Source: a virus. Taken from it: a stretch of DNA of 64,000 bases. This document shows, piece by piece, positions 20,936-31,032 of the stretch. The translations under genes and the position numbers were made by a program. The stretch is from positions 16,708 through 80,707 of IMG/VR virus record IMGVR_UViG_3300042446_001954. One strand, written 5' to 3'. Within the stretch, counting starts at the first letter, position 1; the number at the start of each line of letters is the position of its first letter. A model generated the notes under the pieces. It did no database searches and had not been told where the DNA came from. It saw nothing but the letters and a program-made list of their open reading frames with translations.

Positions 20936-22504
20936 ATGTCACTAGCACACTCACCCCAAATAGTGACCAACGGTCTCGCTTTTTACTATGACATGAGCAA
21001 TCCACAGAAGTCGTGGCAGGGCAGACCTACTATCAATTTAGTTTCAAATCCTAACGCTGCTATTAATGTAATTACAGATGATATTCCTCAAGGAATCGGA
21101 GGAAAAAATGTCACAGGATATGCATCTTACAGTACAGATTATGCAGTGTTAACATTAGGCACAACCAGTACAGCCGCAACAGGAAAAACATTTACTTATT
21201 CACTTTGGATGAGAAGTCCCGGCGCACAATCTACATATTTAATGTATGTGTTTGACGGCACAGGACCTGACGGTGGCTGGTGGAATTTTGGTAGCGGCAC
21301 ACTGACACAACAATGGCAACGATATACTGGCACAGTATCTGTTATGACTGGTACTGTTCAATATATCAGAATATACAGACTTAATCAAGTAGGAACTATT
21401 CAAATAGCTGCTCCACAGTTTGAAGAATCTACATTTGCAACACCGTTTGTTCTTGGCACAAGATTCGCAAACAATAACCTTGAATCTACGCCGAGTTTTC
21501 CATCTTGGAATACTCTATCAGGTTCTAGTGCTAGTGGAGGAACATTAACTTTTGCGTCAGGTTCATATAACAACAAGGGTGGATGGGACTTATACAAGAC
21601 ATACAGCGGGTTGACCGCTGGAGTGAATTATACTTGGTCTGCTTTAGTGAAATCTGGAACTGCGAGTAATCTTATAGTTACTATGAATAATACCTCGGCG
21701 TGGAACACTGGACCCGGAGAAGTGTTTGCTGGTTTTTCTAGCACAGAATGGAGAAGAATTTATATTACTGGCACCACAAACACAGGTTCTTTCAACATAC
21801 ATTTGGGTGCATCTTTTAATAACGACCTACAAAATATAGTACAGACAGGCGGCACAATATTTATACAAGATGTCAGTTTGCGATTGACCAACTCTCAAAC
21901 CACCATTAGTGATGTAACTGGAAATAATTCTGCCATTGCCGGCAATTTGGTTTATAATTCTGACGGCACGTTTCAGTTTTCATATGCAAATCCTAGTTAT
22001 ATTCAAATACCCAATAGTTTCCTTAATAAAACCGAAGGAACTATGAACTTTTGGGTTTATCCAACAAGATATAATGGAGGTAATGGTTATTTTGTAAATA
22101 GAGAAGACTCAACTGCAAATGCAACAGATTGGTTTTGGATAGGTCCTTACAGTGACAGCTTTTATTTTAGATTAGGTAATGGAAGTGATTGTTGTAGTAA
22201 TGACTTATCGTTTGGTAGTGTATCGTCAGTTATACCGTTAAACACTTGGACAAATATGTGTTTCACTTGGAAAATTAACGGAACATCTGCGATTTACAAA
22301 AATGGTGCGTTATATACATCAAGGTCTATTGGCAACATCCCTAACACTAATCCAGCATCAAATGGTAGGATTGGATTAGGTCATGGAAATGCAGACGACT
22401 ATTTTAATGGTATTATGCCTATAGTTTCAATATACAATCGGCAACTATCAGCTAATGAAATTAATCAAAACTTTAATGCACAACGTGGAAGATATGGTAT
22501 ATGA
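20936..22504 (+). CDS. LamG / concanavalin-like lectin adhesin
   Basis: The ATG at 20936 (MSLAHSPQIVTNGLAFYYDM) is chosen; it lies 1 base past the previous stop, whereas the longer frame begins within that gene. The 522-residue product opens with the GLAFYYDMSNPQKSW pattern typical of phage and bacterial LamG proteins. The middle (~residues 60-320) contains two carbohydrate-binding-module-like beta domains (FATPFVLGTR, GGWDLYKTYSGL). Residues ~350-522 form the LamG domain: MNFWVYP, NTWTNMCFTWK, YKNGALY, and the final SANEINQNFNAQRGRYGI. This is a probable receptor-binding protein; its sugar target is unknown. Confidence 0.78.
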   Translation: MSLAHSPQIVTNGLAFYYDMSNPQKSWQGRPTINLVSNPNAAINVITDDIPQGIGGKNVTGYASYSTDYAVLTLGTTSTAATGKTFTYSLWMRSPGAQSTYLMYVFDGTGPDGGWWNFGSGTLTQQWQRYTGTVSVMTGTVQYIRIYRLNQVGTIQIAAPQFEESTFATPFVLGTRFANNNLESTPSFPSWNTLSGSSASGGTLTFASGSYNNKGGWDLYKTYSGLTAGVNYTWSALVKSGTASNLIVTMNNTSAWNTGPGEVFAGFSSTEWRRIYITGTTNTGSFNIHLGASFNNDLQNIVQTGGTIFIQDVSLRLTNSQTTISDVTGNNSAIAGNLVYNSDGTFQFSYANPSYIQIPNSFLNKTEGTMNFWVYPTRYNGGNGYFVNREDSTANATDWFWIGPYSDSFYFRLGNGSDCCSNDLSFGSVSSVIPLNTWTNMCFTWKINGTSAIYKNGALYTSRSIGNIPNTNPASNGRIGLGHGNADDYFNGIMPIVSIYNRQLSANEINQNFNAQRGRYGI

Positions 22505-22698
22505 TTGAAGATCCTAATAATTTTGGAATTATGACAACACATGAGGAAGAACAACATAGAAGAAGTCTATGCAATTCTTGTGAAAAGAAAACGCTTATGA
22601 ATGACATAGAAACCTGTCATATGTGTGCATGTCCGATTGATTATGTAACGACTTATAAATTTAAAATTTGTCCTTTAAACAAGTGGGGTATAGAATAA
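22501..22698 (+). CDS. Small cysteine-rich, probably zinc-binding protein
   Basis: A 65-residue protein with an ATGA overlap upstream and a TAATG overlap downstream. It contains CNSCEKK, CHMCACP and a final KICPLNKWG, i.e. paired CxxC motifs plus further cysteines, a layout consistent with a small zinc ribbon. The K-C-P-x-x-K-W ending is found in short conserved phage proteins of fibre regions. Why a zinc protein should sit among adhesins is unclear; it may assist assembly rather than be in the particle. Confidence 0.65.
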   Translation: MIEDPNNFGIMTTHEEEQHRRSLCNSCEKKTLMNDIETCHMCACPIDYVTTYKFKICPLNKWGIE

Positions 22699-23075
22699 TG
22701 GCACATTACGCAAAAGTAGAAAACGGAATCGTCACAAATGTGATTGTAGCCGGTCAAGAATTTATTGATTCTGGTGCAGTTGGTGACCCATCAACTTGGA
22801 TTCAAACGTCATACAACACTTTTGGTGGTACACATCGCACGGGTGGCACACCTCTTAGAAAAAATTATGCAGGTGTTGGTTATAATTATTTTGCAGACAT
22901 TGATGCATTTGTACCGCCAAAACTTTTTGAGAGTTGGATTCTAGATACAGAAACTGGACTATGGAAACCACCAATACCTAGACCAGAAAATGGAGAGAAT
23001 TTAATTTGGGATGAAGACCTTCAGAATTGGAAAGAAGGCGCTAACATTCTGCCATCACCTATCGGAGAAGTCTGA
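22698..23075 (+). CDS. Conserved small structural protein of aquatic T4-like phages
   Basis: The ATG at 22698 gives MAHYAKVENGIVTNVIVAGQ, the standard opening of a short family common among fibre genes of cyanophages and related myoviruses; an upstream in-frame start would extend into the previous gene. The 125-residue protein contains WIQTSYNTFGGTHR, LRKNYAGVGYNYFADIDAF and a Trp/Pro-rich end (SWILDTETGLWKPPIPRP). The family is often encoded next to receptor-binding proteins, and a fibre-tip or tail-collar role is inferred. It overlaps both neighbours by one base, so expression is coupled. Confidence 0.7.
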   Translation: MAHYAKVENGIVTNVIVAGQEFIDSGAVGDPSTWIQTSYNTFGGTHRTGGTPLRKNYAGVGYNYFADIDAFVPPKLFESWILDTETGLWKPPIPRPENGENLIWDEDLQNWKEGANILPSPIGEV

Positions 23076-25513
23076 TGGGTGTATCTTCAGGTCCAAATCT
23101 TGTCCGTGACAGTAACTTTCAAGTACACGTTTGTACTGGTTCAGGGACTTTTTTACCCAACTTTACAGGAACGGTTGAGGTTCTAGTTGTTGCTGGAGGT
23201 GGAGGTGGTGGTATGGACATGGGTGGTGGAGGTGGCGGCGGTGGCGTACTCACAAGTACAACAGAATCAGTTACAGCAGGAACACCAATCACAGTAACAG
23301 TGGGTGCTGGTGGAGTTGGTGCTCCGGCAGGTGGTCCACCACAACCATGGGGACACCAATTCACAACTAGCGCAACAAATGGAGGCAATTCAGTTTTTGG
23401 CTCACTCACAGCAGTTGGTGGTGGATACGGCGGTAGTTCATATTTTGGATATACACCAAACTACGGATATGGAAACACTGGTGGGTCTGGCGGTGGCGCA
23501 TCAGGATACTCTGATGGAAATACGGGAAGAAATGGTGCAGGAACAGCGGGACAAGGAAATGCTGGCGGCACAAGTGTAGGTCAATATTATTCGGGTGGCG
23601 GCGGCGGCGCAGGTGCAGCCGGTTCCAATGGTGGCACAGCAAACGGCGGCGCAGGTTTACTGAATAATATTTTAGGTGGTGGCAGAAACTATTATTGGGC
23701 AGGTGGCGGGGGTGGCGCAGGTTATAGTAGCGGTGTCGGTGGCAACGGAGGCTTGGGTGGAGGCGGTGGCGGTTCATCTAATGGAATCGGAGATACAAAT
23801 GGATTAAATCCTGGAAGAAATGCTGGAGCAGGAGGTGGAGGTGATTGGGTTAATTCACCAGGAGGTGATGGTGGTAAAAGCACCGGCGGCGGCGGTGGAG
23901 GAGGGATGCATTATAACCGAAATAATCGAGGAGGCAATGGCGGCTCAGGTATCGTCATCATACGACACCTTAAATCTTTAGGAACATCCACCTTTAACGG
24001 TTTAGCTGATAACAGAAACTCAATAATATTTTCTATGGACCCTGCAAATTTAGGAAAAGGATTATCTGTTGAGGTTCTAGTTGTTGCTGGAGGTGGAGGT
24101 GGCGGTATGGACATGGGCGGCGGCGGAGGTGCAGGAGGTGTAGTTTATAATTCTGCCATGTCGGTGCAAATAAATTCTCCGATGAGTGTAATCGTAGGAG
24201 CAGGAGGTAATGGATCACCTGGAACTTATGGAAGTAATCCTGCCACTGGATCAACTGGAGGAAATTCATCAGTTGGTGAAGTTGTTGGTTATGGTGGAGG
24301 TGGAGGTGGATCAGGACACAGTAGTTCAATTGGTTATTCTGGAAATGCAAATGGAACAAGTGGCAATGGAGGTGGCGCCGGTGGAGATTCAGCCAAAAGT
24401 GGTGAAGGTAAAGGTATGGGAACAGATCCGGCACCTTTGGCTGTCCCTCAGGGTTACTCAGGAGGTTCGGCTATGCCATATGCATATGGCGCGGGCGGCG
24501 GAGGAGGTGCTACGCGCCCGGGTACAGGAGGGCGTTATTCTGGTGGCCTGGCCGGTGCAGGCGGTGCAGGTTATCAATCTTCTATAAATGGAACTTCTTA
24601 TTATTATGGTGGAGGAGGTGGCGGAGCATCTTGGACAAACAATGCAGGAAGTGGCGGCTTGGGCGGCGGTGGCGGCGGAAGCTGTTATCCGGGTTACACA
24701 GCAGGTTCGGGCGATACTAATGGAATAAATGCTGGAGGGTCCGGTACAGCAGTAATTAGTTCCAATGGTGGCAATGGTGGCACCAATACAGGCGGTGGAG
24801 GTGGCGGTGGTACACACTCAACATCTGTTGGGGGCAATGGCGGTTCTGGAATAGTTATCGTCAGATATTCAGGAAGTCAAAAAGCAACTGGCGGCACAAT
24901 AACATCATCTGGTGGATATACCATACACACTTTCACTGGCTCAGGAACATTTACACCCACAGAATGGATCGGTCCCAGAGATTTGAGTGAAATTGGTTCT
25001 GCACTCACAGTCAATGGAGCAACATATAGTTCCGATAATGGAGGGTGTTATGTATTCGACAATGATATAATTGATACTACTTTTCCAGCAACAACTATTC
25101 CAACAAGCACACTTGAGGCAGTAATATATCCAACAGTAAATGGAAGATACGTTGCCATCATACAAATTAACAGCAATTCAGATGATGCTTTGTACATATA
25201 TCCAGGCAATACATTAGGATTTTGGCCACATAGTGCATCATCATTGAGTGTCAATATAAATCAATGGTCATATGTTTGTGCTTCCTATGATGGATCCGGT
25301 GTAAGATATTGTGTTAATGGAAATTTTGATTATGCTGCCGGCGCATCGGCCGATTTTACAGATTATCAATATCTCAGAATAGGTGGAATATCAACCACCG
25401 ACGGAGAAAGATTTGTTGGTAAAATATCATTGGCGAAAGCATATAACCGAGCACTCACAGAATCTGAAATAATCCAAAACTTCAACGCACTCCGTGGTCG
25501 TTTCGGAATCTAA
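23075..25513 (+). CDS. Polyglycine-rich adhesin with C-terminal LamG domain
   Basis: An 812-residue protein. Residues ~36-300 and ~333-600 are two copies of a glycine-rich domain, each opening [20 protein letters not shown] and closing with a [10 protein letters not shown](I/V)R motif, showing an internal tandem duplication. The Gly runs resemble the polyglycine type II sandwiches of distal adhesins such as Salmonella phage S16 gp38, although overall homology cannot be shown here. Residues ~640-812 form a LamG-like domain ([30 protein letters not shown]) ending [14 protein letters not shown], closely matching the end of the 20936-22504 protein. It is likely a receptor-binding protein. Confidence 0.78.
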   Translation: MGVSSGPNLVRDSNFQVHVCTGSGTFLPNFTGTVEVLVVAGGGGGGMDMGGGGGGGGVLTSTTESVTAGTPITVTVGAGGVGAPAGGPPQPWGHQFTTSATNGGNSVFGSLTAVGGGYGGSSYFGYTPNYGYGNTGGSGGGASGYSDGNTGRNGAGTAGQGNAGGTSVGQYYSGGGGGAGAAGSNGGTANGGAGLLNNILGGGRNYYWAGGGGGAGYSSGVGGNGGLGGGGGGSSNGIGDTNGLNPGRNAGAGGGGDWVNSPGGDGGKSTGGGGGGGMHYNRNNRGGNGGSGIVIIRHLKSLGTSTFNGLADNRNSIIFSMDPANLGKGLSVEVLVVAGGGGGGMDMGGGGGAGGVVYNSAMSVQINSPMSVIVGAGGNGSPGTYGSNPATGSTGGNSSVGEVVGYGGGGGGSGHSSSIGYSGNANGTSGNGGGAGGDSAKSGEGKGMGTDPAPLAVPQGYSGGSAMPYAYGAGGGGGATRPGTGGRYSGGLAGAGGAGYQSSINGTSYYYGGGGGGASWTNNAGSGGLGGGGGGSCYPGYTAGSGDTNGINAGGSGTAVISSNGGNGGTNTGGGGGGGTHSTSVGGNGGSGIVIVRYSGSQKATGGTITSSGGYTIHTFTGSGTFTPTEWIGPRDLSEIGSALTVNGATYSSDNGGCYVFDNDIIDTTFPATTIPTSTLEAVIYPTVNGRYVAIIQINSNSDDALYIYPGNTLGFWPHSASSLSVNINQWSYVCASYDGSGVRYCVNGNFDYAAGASADFTDYQYLRIGGISTTDGERFVGKISLAKAYNRALTESEIIQNFNALRGRFGI
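23165..24870 (+). repeat. Duplicated glycine-rich domain coding region
   Basis: Two ~900-base halves each encode an opening [15 protein letters not shown] and a close [10 protein letters not shown], with Gly runs of 4-8 in between. The codons are GGT/GGA/GGC-mixed, so the repetition is protein-driven rather than simple slippage. Confidence 0.8.
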
Positions 25514-25519
25514 TAAATA
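25512..25519 (+). promoter_or_regulatory. Late-promoter-like AATAAATA
   Basis: The octamer includes two bases of the stop codon of the polyglycine adhesin and lies 29 bases before the second S74 fibre start. Confidence 0.5.
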
Positions 25520-25548
25520 CCATTGGTACCAATAAAAAGAATAACATC

Positions 25549-28137
25549 ATGGCAAACTCAGACAAGAATATTTTAATCACACCGAGAACTGGATCAACGA
25601 CAGACGATCCTAGCATTGTATTCACGGGCGCAAACACTGCCGGTTTATTTCCAATTACTGTAAGGGCTTTACCCACTTCTAACGGCACATTGTCGTTTGA
25701 AGGTTCTGCGGGACAATTGTTTTCTGTCACAAATGATTTGACTGGTACAATTTTCTCTGTCAATGACGTATCTGGTATACCTTCAATTGAAGTATTGGAT
25801 ACAGGCACAGTCAAACTTGCACAATATTCCGGTAGTGTTTTGGTTGGTGGAACAGCAACTGATGGTGTTTCTAAACTGCAAGTTACAGGTTCTGCTAACG
25901 TTTCTTCTTTGAGAATACAAGGATTCGGCCAAGTCATTAGTAGCACAGGAACATGGACTGGACCAAATTCTGGATTAATAGGACCAACCGGACCACAGGG
26001 ACCTATCGGACCATTAGGACCTATCGGACCCATTGGACCTATCGGACCACAGGGTCCCATCGGACCTATCGGACCCATTGGACCTATCGGACCACAGGGA
26101 CCCATCGGTCCATTAGGACCTATCGGACCCATTGGACCTATCGGACCACAGGGACCTATCGGACCATTAGGACCTATCGGACCCATTGGACCTATCGGAC
26201 CACAGGGTCCCATCGGACCTATCGGACCCATTGGACCTATCGGACCACAGGGACCCATCGGTCCATTAGGACCTATCGGACCTATTGGACCTATCGGACC
26301 ACAGGGACCTATCGGACCACAGGGACCCATCGGACCATTAGGACCTATTGGACCTATTGGACCTATCGGACCACAGGGACCCATCGGTCCATTAGGACCT
26401 ATCGGACCTATTGGACCTATCGGACCACAGGGACCTATCGGACCTATTGGTAATCAAGGACCTATTGGACCTATTGGTAATCAAGGACCTATTGGACCAA
26501 TCGGACCTATCGGACCCATAGGTTCAACAGGCACCACAAGTTTCAACGTATGTAATACAACAAACATTGTAAGCTGCATTTCTGGTGGTGGTGGAACAGG
26601 AACAAACAACTTCTTTGCTGGTTTCTGTGCTGGTGTCTGCAACACCACTGGCAGCCACAACAACTTCTTTGGAGAAGCTGGTCGTTTCAATACCACTGGC
26701 TGCTACAACAACTTCTTTGGTTGCTGTGCCGGCCGCAACAACACCACCGGCGGCAACAACAACTTTATTGGTTCTGATGCTGGACGTTACAACACCACTG
26801 GCGCACATAACAACTTCTTTGGTAACGGTGCTGGTCGCTGCAACACCACTGGCTCCTACAACAACTTCTTTGGTGTCAATGCTGGTCGCAATAACACCAC
26901 CGGCGGTTACAACAACTTCTTTGGCCACAGTGCTGGTCGAGTCAACACCACTGGCTCCTTCAACACCTTCATTGGTTGCTATGCTGGACGTTACAACACC
27001 ACCGGTTGCAACAACAACTTCTTTGGCCCAAATGCTGGTCGTTTCAATACCACTGGCACCAACAACAACTTCTTTGGTTCTACTGCTGGTTTCAACAACA
27101 CCACCGGCGGCAACAACAACTTTATTGGTTGTAGTGCTGGTCGCAACAATACCACTGGCCAGGGCAACAACTTCATTGGTACTTATGCTGGTTGCTGCAA
27201 CACCGCTGGCAACTTCAACAACTTCTTTGGTGCTTGTGCTGGTCGATTCAACACCACCGGTAGCTACAACAACTTCATTGGTGGCTGTGCTGGTCTTTGC
27301 AACACCACTGGCAACTTCAACAACTTCTTTGGTCTGTGTGCTGGTCTCTTCAACACCACCGGTAGCCACAACTTCTTTGCTGGTTTCTGTGCTGGTCGCA
27401 ACAATACCACTGGCAGCTTCAACAACTTCTTTGGTTTAAATGCTGGTTTCTGCAACACCTCTGGCTGCTTTAACGCTTTTGCTGGTAACTGTGCTGGTTT
27501 CAGAAACACCACTGGTTGCCACAACACGTTTATTGGTTTATTTGCTGGTTTCGCTAGTACCATTGGCAGCAACAACTTCTTTGCTGGTTTCTGTTCTGGT
27601 CTCAATAACACCACTGGTTGTAACAACATCTTCATTGGTGCCAATGCTGGTCTCTGCAACACCACTGGCTCCAGCAACTTATTATTTGGCTGCAATTCTG
27701 GCGCAGGTCTACCCGTTGGTCTTGCCAACATTACAACACAAAATGGCCGCATCATTATGGGTAACAATACTCACACTTGCGCCCAAATACAAATTGCATG
27801 GACCACAGTTTCCGATATTCGGGATAAATGTATTTTTGGTAATGTGCCACACGGCCGTGGGTTCTTAAAGAAAATTAATCCAATCGAGTTTGCATTCAAG
27901 AACAGAGAAACAAATGAAATAACCGATCCTAATGGCAAGCGCCGTTACGGTTTCTCTGCTCAAGAAATTCTTGAAGCTGAAGGTGATAGCAATGTTGTAG
28001 TTTCTAATGAAGAACCAGATAAACTTCAAGTTACTAATGATTATTTGATACCCATTCTTGTGAACGCAGTGAACGAATTGACAGTAGAAGTTGATGAACT
28101 CAGAGCTAGAATTACAGCTATTGAGAGAGCAAATTAA
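25549..28137 (+). CDS. Second collagen-like tail fibre with S74 chaperone domain
   Basis: An 862-residue paralogue of the fibre at 9073-15324. Residues 1-140 form a beta-rich N-terminus ([20 protein letters not shown]). Residues ~144-324 are collagen-like Gly-Pro-Ile/Leu/Gln triplets. Residues ~350-715 carry about 21 copies of the 17-residue NNFFGxxAGxxNTTGxx repeat. The C-terminus is an S74 self-cleaving chaperone with SDIRDK (Ser755, Lys760) and RYGFSAQEI. Several DNA segments are identical to the first fibre, indicating recent duplication or gene conversion. It is preceded by a late-promoter-like motif and ends the fibre block. It probably supplies an alternative or additional receptor specificity. 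Confidence 0.87.
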   Translation: MANSDKNILITPRTGSTTDDPSIVFTGANTAGLFPITVRALPTSNGTLSFEGSAGQLFSVTNDLTGTIFSVNDVSGIPSIEVLDTGTVKLAQYSGSVLVGGTATDGVSKLQVTGSANVSSLRIQGFGQVISSTGTWTGPNSGLIGPTGPQGPIGPLGPIGPIGPIGPQGPIGPIGPIGPIGPQGPIGPLGPIGPIGPIGPQGPIGPLGPIGPIGPIGPQGPIGPIGPIGPIGPQGPIGPLGPIGPIGPIGPQGPIGPQGPIGPLGPIGPIGPIGPQGPIGPLGPIGPIGPIGPQGPIGPIGNQGPIGPIGNQGPIGPIGPIGPIGSTGTTSFNVCNTTNIVSCISGGGGTGTNNFFAGFCAGVCNTTGSHNNFFGEAGRFNTTGCYNNFFGCCAGRNNTTGGNNNFIGSDAGRYNTTGAHNNFFGNGAGRCNTTGSYNNFFGVNAGRNNTTGGYNNFFGHSAGRVNTTGSFNTFIGCYAGRYNTTGCNNNFFGPNAGRFNTTGTNNNFFGSTAGFNNTTGGNNNFIGCSAGRNNTTGQGNNFIGTYAGCCNTAGNFNNFFGACAGRFNTTGSYNNFIGGCAGLCNTTGNFNNFFGLCAGLFNTTGSHNFFAGFCAGRNNTTGSFNNFFGLNAGFCNTSGCFNAFAGNCAGFRNTTGCHNTFIGLFAGFASTIGSNNFFAGFCSGLNNTTGCNNIFIGANAGLCNTTGSSNLLFGCNSGAGLPVGLANITTQNGRIIMGNNTHTCAQIQIAWTTVSDIRDKCIFGNVPHGRGFLKKINPIEFAFKNRETNEITDPNGKRRYGFSAQEILEAEGDSNVVVSNEEPDKLQVTNDYLIPILVNAVNELTVEVDELRARITAIERAN
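25978..26520 (+). repeat. Collagen-like coding block of second S74 fibre
   Basis: About 180 codons of Gly-Pro-Ile/Leu/Gln triplets; the regular insertion of Gly-Pro-Leu distinguishes it from the other collagen blocks. Confidence 0.88.
26605..27685 (+). repeat. About 21 copies of the 51-base repeat in second S74 fibre
   Basis: Units follow the same NNFFGxxAGxxNTTGxx pattern as 13405-14843, and the second to fourth units are nearly identical in DNA to units near 14385-14560 of the first fibre. Confidence 0.86.
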
Positions 28138-28146
28138 ACATGGATA

Positions 28147-28152
28147 TATAAT
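28147..28152 (+). promoter_or_regulatory. Possible -10 box of the accessory cassette
   Basis: A TATAAT hexamer lies 20 bases before the first glycosyltransferase start. The best upstream partner is TTGAGA at 28121, with a 20-base spacer, which is too long for a normal sigma-70 promoter, so this is only a candidate. Confidence 0.3.
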
Positions 28153-28172
28153 GTGAACGTGAAAGGATTGTT

Positions 28173-28823
28173 ATGAAGAAAGTTTTGATTGCTACGCCAT
28201 GTTTGGACCAAAAGGTTGATGCATATTTTGTGCATAGCCTTTGTGAGTCGATAAAGTTAGGTCTCAAACACGACCTAGATATTCGCTGTGTATTTCTTGC
28301 AAATGAAAGTATTCTTCCAATGGCTCGGAATGAACTTTTTACATTAGCACACAAAGAAAATTACGATATAATGGTATTCATCGATGATGACGAATATTGG
28401 AAAGAATCTGTTTTAATAGATATCATCTTATCGGAAAAAGATGTTATCACAGTCCCCGTTGTGAACAAAGGTGATAAAGATATATCATATAATATTTGGC
28501 TTCCTAAGACTCCAGAGATTGATCCAACCGATGGTTATGTAAAGGTTGAAAAATCAGGAACAGGTTTCCTAAAACTATCTCGTAAAGTCATAGTCGATCT
28601 CTGGGAATCAAATACCGAATTAAATTTCCGAGGCAAACAACTAAGAAACATCTGTGAGTATACATATTCAGATGGTGGGTTTGTTGGCGAAGACATTACA
28701 TTGTCCAAAAAAATCAAAGAATTAGGTTACACAATCTGGTGTAACCCACACCATACAGTGTCGCACATCGGTAATAAAATGTACAAAGGCGACTTTAAGA
28801 AAAGCAATTCTTCTCTTTTGTGA
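28173..28823 (+). CDS. GT-A-type glycosyltransferase-like protein
   Basis: A 216-residue protein starting KKVLIATPCLDQ, with FIDDDEYW (a DxD-like DDD motif, residues ~67-70) that in GT-A glycosyltransferases binds the metal and sugar nucleotide. It also has a SGTGFLKLSRKV segment and GEDITLSKKIKELGY, the acceptor-side Glu-Asp expected for this fold. Its layout parallels the protein at 58243-59040 (ATPMYGGQ, DSD, IGTGFMMIKREV, SEDYMF), so the two are probably distant paralogues. It opens the accessory cassette behind an AAAGGATTG ribosome site. The donor and acceptor are not known. Confidence 0.72.
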   Translation: MKKVLIATPCLDQKVDAYFVHSLCESIKLGLKHDLDIRCVFLANESILPMARNELFTLAHKENYDIMVFIDDDEYWKESVLIDIILSEKDVITVPVVNKGDKDISYNIWLPKTPEIDPTDGYVKVEKSGTGFLKLSRKVIVDLWESNTELNFRGKQLRNICEYTYSDGGFVGEDITLSKKIKELGYTIWCNPHHTVSHIGNKMYKGDFKKSNSSLL

Positions 28824-30115
28824 TGAGCAAACAATTTGACATTATTATACCCACGATGTGGGCTGCTAAAAGTTTTTTAAAATCTTTAGAAAAATATATC
28901 TCTTATGACTCAGTGAGGTCGATCATTATAATCGACAATAACAAATCACGAAAGCCAAAGACAGATTTACTCAAACATAAAAAGGTCCAACTGATCAGTT
29001 ATGGCTTTAACATGTACGTCAATCCGGCATGGAATGAGGGTGTTTCAGCAGCAAAGTCTAATCTTTTATGTATTGCAAATGACGATATCACGATAGAAGA
29101 ATCTATATTTAAAATGATATCTGATCAAGGAATGAACACTGGTGATCTGGTCGGTGTGAACCTTCGTGGCTATCACGACAACTATAAGATTGACGATTAC
29201 ATAGAAACGGATGAAAAAATTGTTCATCTGAACTATGACAGAACAAAGCCTATTGGCTCTCAAGCATGGGCATTTGGTATATGTATGTTCATGCAGAAAG
29301 ACACATATTGCCAGATACCTAGCCTCTATAAGGTATGGTTTGGTGATGATTACTTGGCACAAAAAGCAAAGAAAATCTACGCCATAAATACTAACAGAAT
29401 CAAGGGTACAATCTCTGAGACACTGAAGCGACACGATCACAAAACGGATATTCATAAACGATTGATACTTGACTGTAAAAATCTAATTCGTTTTGATCAC
29501 TTTGAAAATGGAAAAAATTGGGACATCCCAAAAAATATGATATCTGCAAATTATGAACAAACACCAAATAATGTGTTAGAATCGGAATACAATAAAGCTA
29601 GAAATGTTATTTCCGACATAAACGAAAACGTACACATTCTTTATGATCTAGCAAAAGAATGCACACATGTAACAGAAATGGGCGTTAGAACTGGTGTTAG
29701 TACGAGAGCACTACTTTACTCTGGTGTGAATAAGTTAATATCATATGACTTGAATTTAGATTCAAAAGTCGAAAGTCTTTTTAAGTATGCAAAATCGATT
29801 GGAAGAGATGCTGAATATATAAAGGCAGATGTACTCAAAATTGAGATTGAAGAAACTGACTTACTCTTCATTGACACTTACCACACCTATAGTCAGCTTA
29901 AACAGGAACTTCAATTACACGGAAACAAAGCTAGAAAATATTTGGCTTTCCATGATACTATGACATTTGGACTCACAGGTGAGAATACAAAAGAGGGAAA
30001 CGGCCTTTTATCGGCAATCATAGAGTTTATTATCAAGAATCCGCACTGGAAATTCAAGATATATAAAACAAATAATAATGGTTTTACAGTATTAGAAAGA
30101 GTGATGAATAAATGA
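28823..30115 (+). CDS. Glycosyltransferase-like / SAM-methyltransferase fusion
   Basis: The ATG at 28823 overlaps the previous stop by one base; a GTG one codon earlier is possible. The ~430-residue product has two parts. Residues ~1-240 resemble a GT2-like enzyme: FDIIIPTMW, IIIDNNKS, NEGVSAAKSNLLCIANDD (NDD as DxD equivalent) and WFGDDY. Residues ~265-430 look like a class I methyltransferase of the FkbM/Methyltransf_24 type: VTEMGVRTGVSTRALL (glycine-rich SAM loop), LISYDLNL and LLFIDTYHTYSQLKQEL. A combined enzyme could add and methylate a sugar. It is followed with ATGA overlap by a GT-B protein. Confidence 0.68.
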   Translation: MSKQFDIIIPTMWAAKSFLKSLEKYISYDSVRSIIIIDNNKSRKPKTDLLKHKKVQLISYGFNMYVNPAWNEGVSAAKSNLLCIANDDITIEESIFKMISDQGMNTGDLVGVNLRGYHDNYKIDDYIETDEKIVHLNYDRTKPIGSQAWAFGICMFMQKDTYCQIPSLYKVWFGDDYLAQKAKKIYAINTNRIKGTISETLKRHDHKTDIHKRLILDCKNLIRFDHFENGKNWDIPKNMISANYEQTPNNVLESEYNKARNVISDINENVHILYDLAKECTHVTEMGVRTGVSTRALLYSGVNKLISYDLNLDSKVESLFKYAKSIGRDAEYIKADVLKIEIEETDLLFIDTYHTYSQLKQELQLHGNKARKYLAFHDTMTFGLTGENTKEGNGLLSAIIEFIIKNPHWKFKIYKTNNNGFTVLERVMNK

Positions 30116-31017
30116 GCAACCAAAAATACAGTATATTTCACATTCAAGGTGGAATTGGTAAACATATCGCCGCAACCGCAGTTGCAAGAGCAATTAAAAA
30201 CAACCACCCAGATCGTAAACTGATTATTGTTTGTGCATATACAGACATATTCATTAACCTTCCGTTCGTTGATAGAGTGTATCAAATAGGTGCAACACAA
30301 TATTTTTACCAAGAATACATTCATGAAAAAGATTCGATAATTTTTCATCATGAGCCTTACTATACCACGAATCATATTCATAAGAGAAAATCACTTATAC
30401 CAAACTGGTGTGAGTTGTATGGACTCGCCTATTCAGGTGAGAAGCCTGAACTAAAATTTAATAAACTCCAGTTTGATGTATCAAAACAATTTTGGAATCG
30501 TAAGAAACCGATAATGTTGATACAGACAAATGGTGGTCCAATGTCACCAGATGCAAAATCACATTCTTGGACCCGTGATATGCCAGAAGATGTTGCTCAA
30601 AAATTGGTTGATCACTACAAGAATAATTATCACATCTATCAAGTAACTAAAATGAATTCGGTAAAGTTGATCGGCGCAGAACACATCTATGGAACACCAA
30701 CAAAAGTTCTCAGCCTTATGGAATTTTTTAGTGTTTTACTTCATGCGAAAAAAAGAATTTTAATAGATTCATGTTTGCAACATGCGGCTGCGGCAATGAA
30801 TCGCAAGTCTACCGTATTGTGGAATGGAACAAGTCCCAAAGTATTCGGCTATGACTTACACGACAATATTACAACAGATGTTCCTTATGATTTTAAACTT
30901 CCAGGAAGCTATCTGTTTGATTTTGACTTTAATGGGAATGAGGTTGAGTATCCATACACAGAAACAACTCAACTATACGACATAAATAAGATCATAGATT
31001 CTGTTGATAAACAATGA
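30112..31017 (+). CDS. GT-B heptosyltransferase-like glycosyltransferase
   Basis: A 301-residue protein opening with IFHIQGGIGKHIAATAVARA, the nucleotide-free N-terminal motif (GGxGKxxAAT) of heptosyltransferase-type (GT9-like) enzymes. It continues with LIIVCAYTDIFINLP and, in the C-terminal domain, LIQTNGGP, SHSWTRDMP and a DSCLQHAAAAM helix that corresponds to the donor-binding region. Family members transfer heptose or related sugars to lipopolysaccharide core. The gene is coupled upstream by ATGA. The sequence cannot tell whether its acceptor is host LPS or a virion protein. Confidence 0.68.
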   Translation: MSNQKYSIFHIQGGIGKHIAATAVARAIKNNHPDRKLIIVCAYTDIFINLPFVDRVYQIGATQYFYQEYIHEKDSIIFHHEPYYTTNHIHKRKSLIPNWCELYGLAYSGEKPELKFNKLQFDVSKQFWNRKKPIMLIQTNGGPMSPDAKSHSWTRDMPEDVAQKLVDHYKNNYHIYQVTKMNSVKLIGAEHIYGTPTKVLSLMEFFSVLLHAKKRILIDSCLQHAAAAMNRKSTVLWNGTSPKVFGYDLHDNITTDVPYDFKLPGSYLFDFDFNGNEVEYPYTETTQLYDINKIIDSVDKQ

Positions 31018-31032
31018 AAAGGACAATGTGAA

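Noticed and set aside
23119-24817. Minus-strand frames opposite the polyglycine adhesin
   Set aside because: They are Pro-rich or His-rich mirror translations of GGN codons, an expected artefact of a Gly-rich gene.
25482-26384. 300-codon minus-strand frame opposite the second collagen block
   Set aside because: It reads as MGPCGPIGP-type repeat antisense to the fibre, with no independent start signals.
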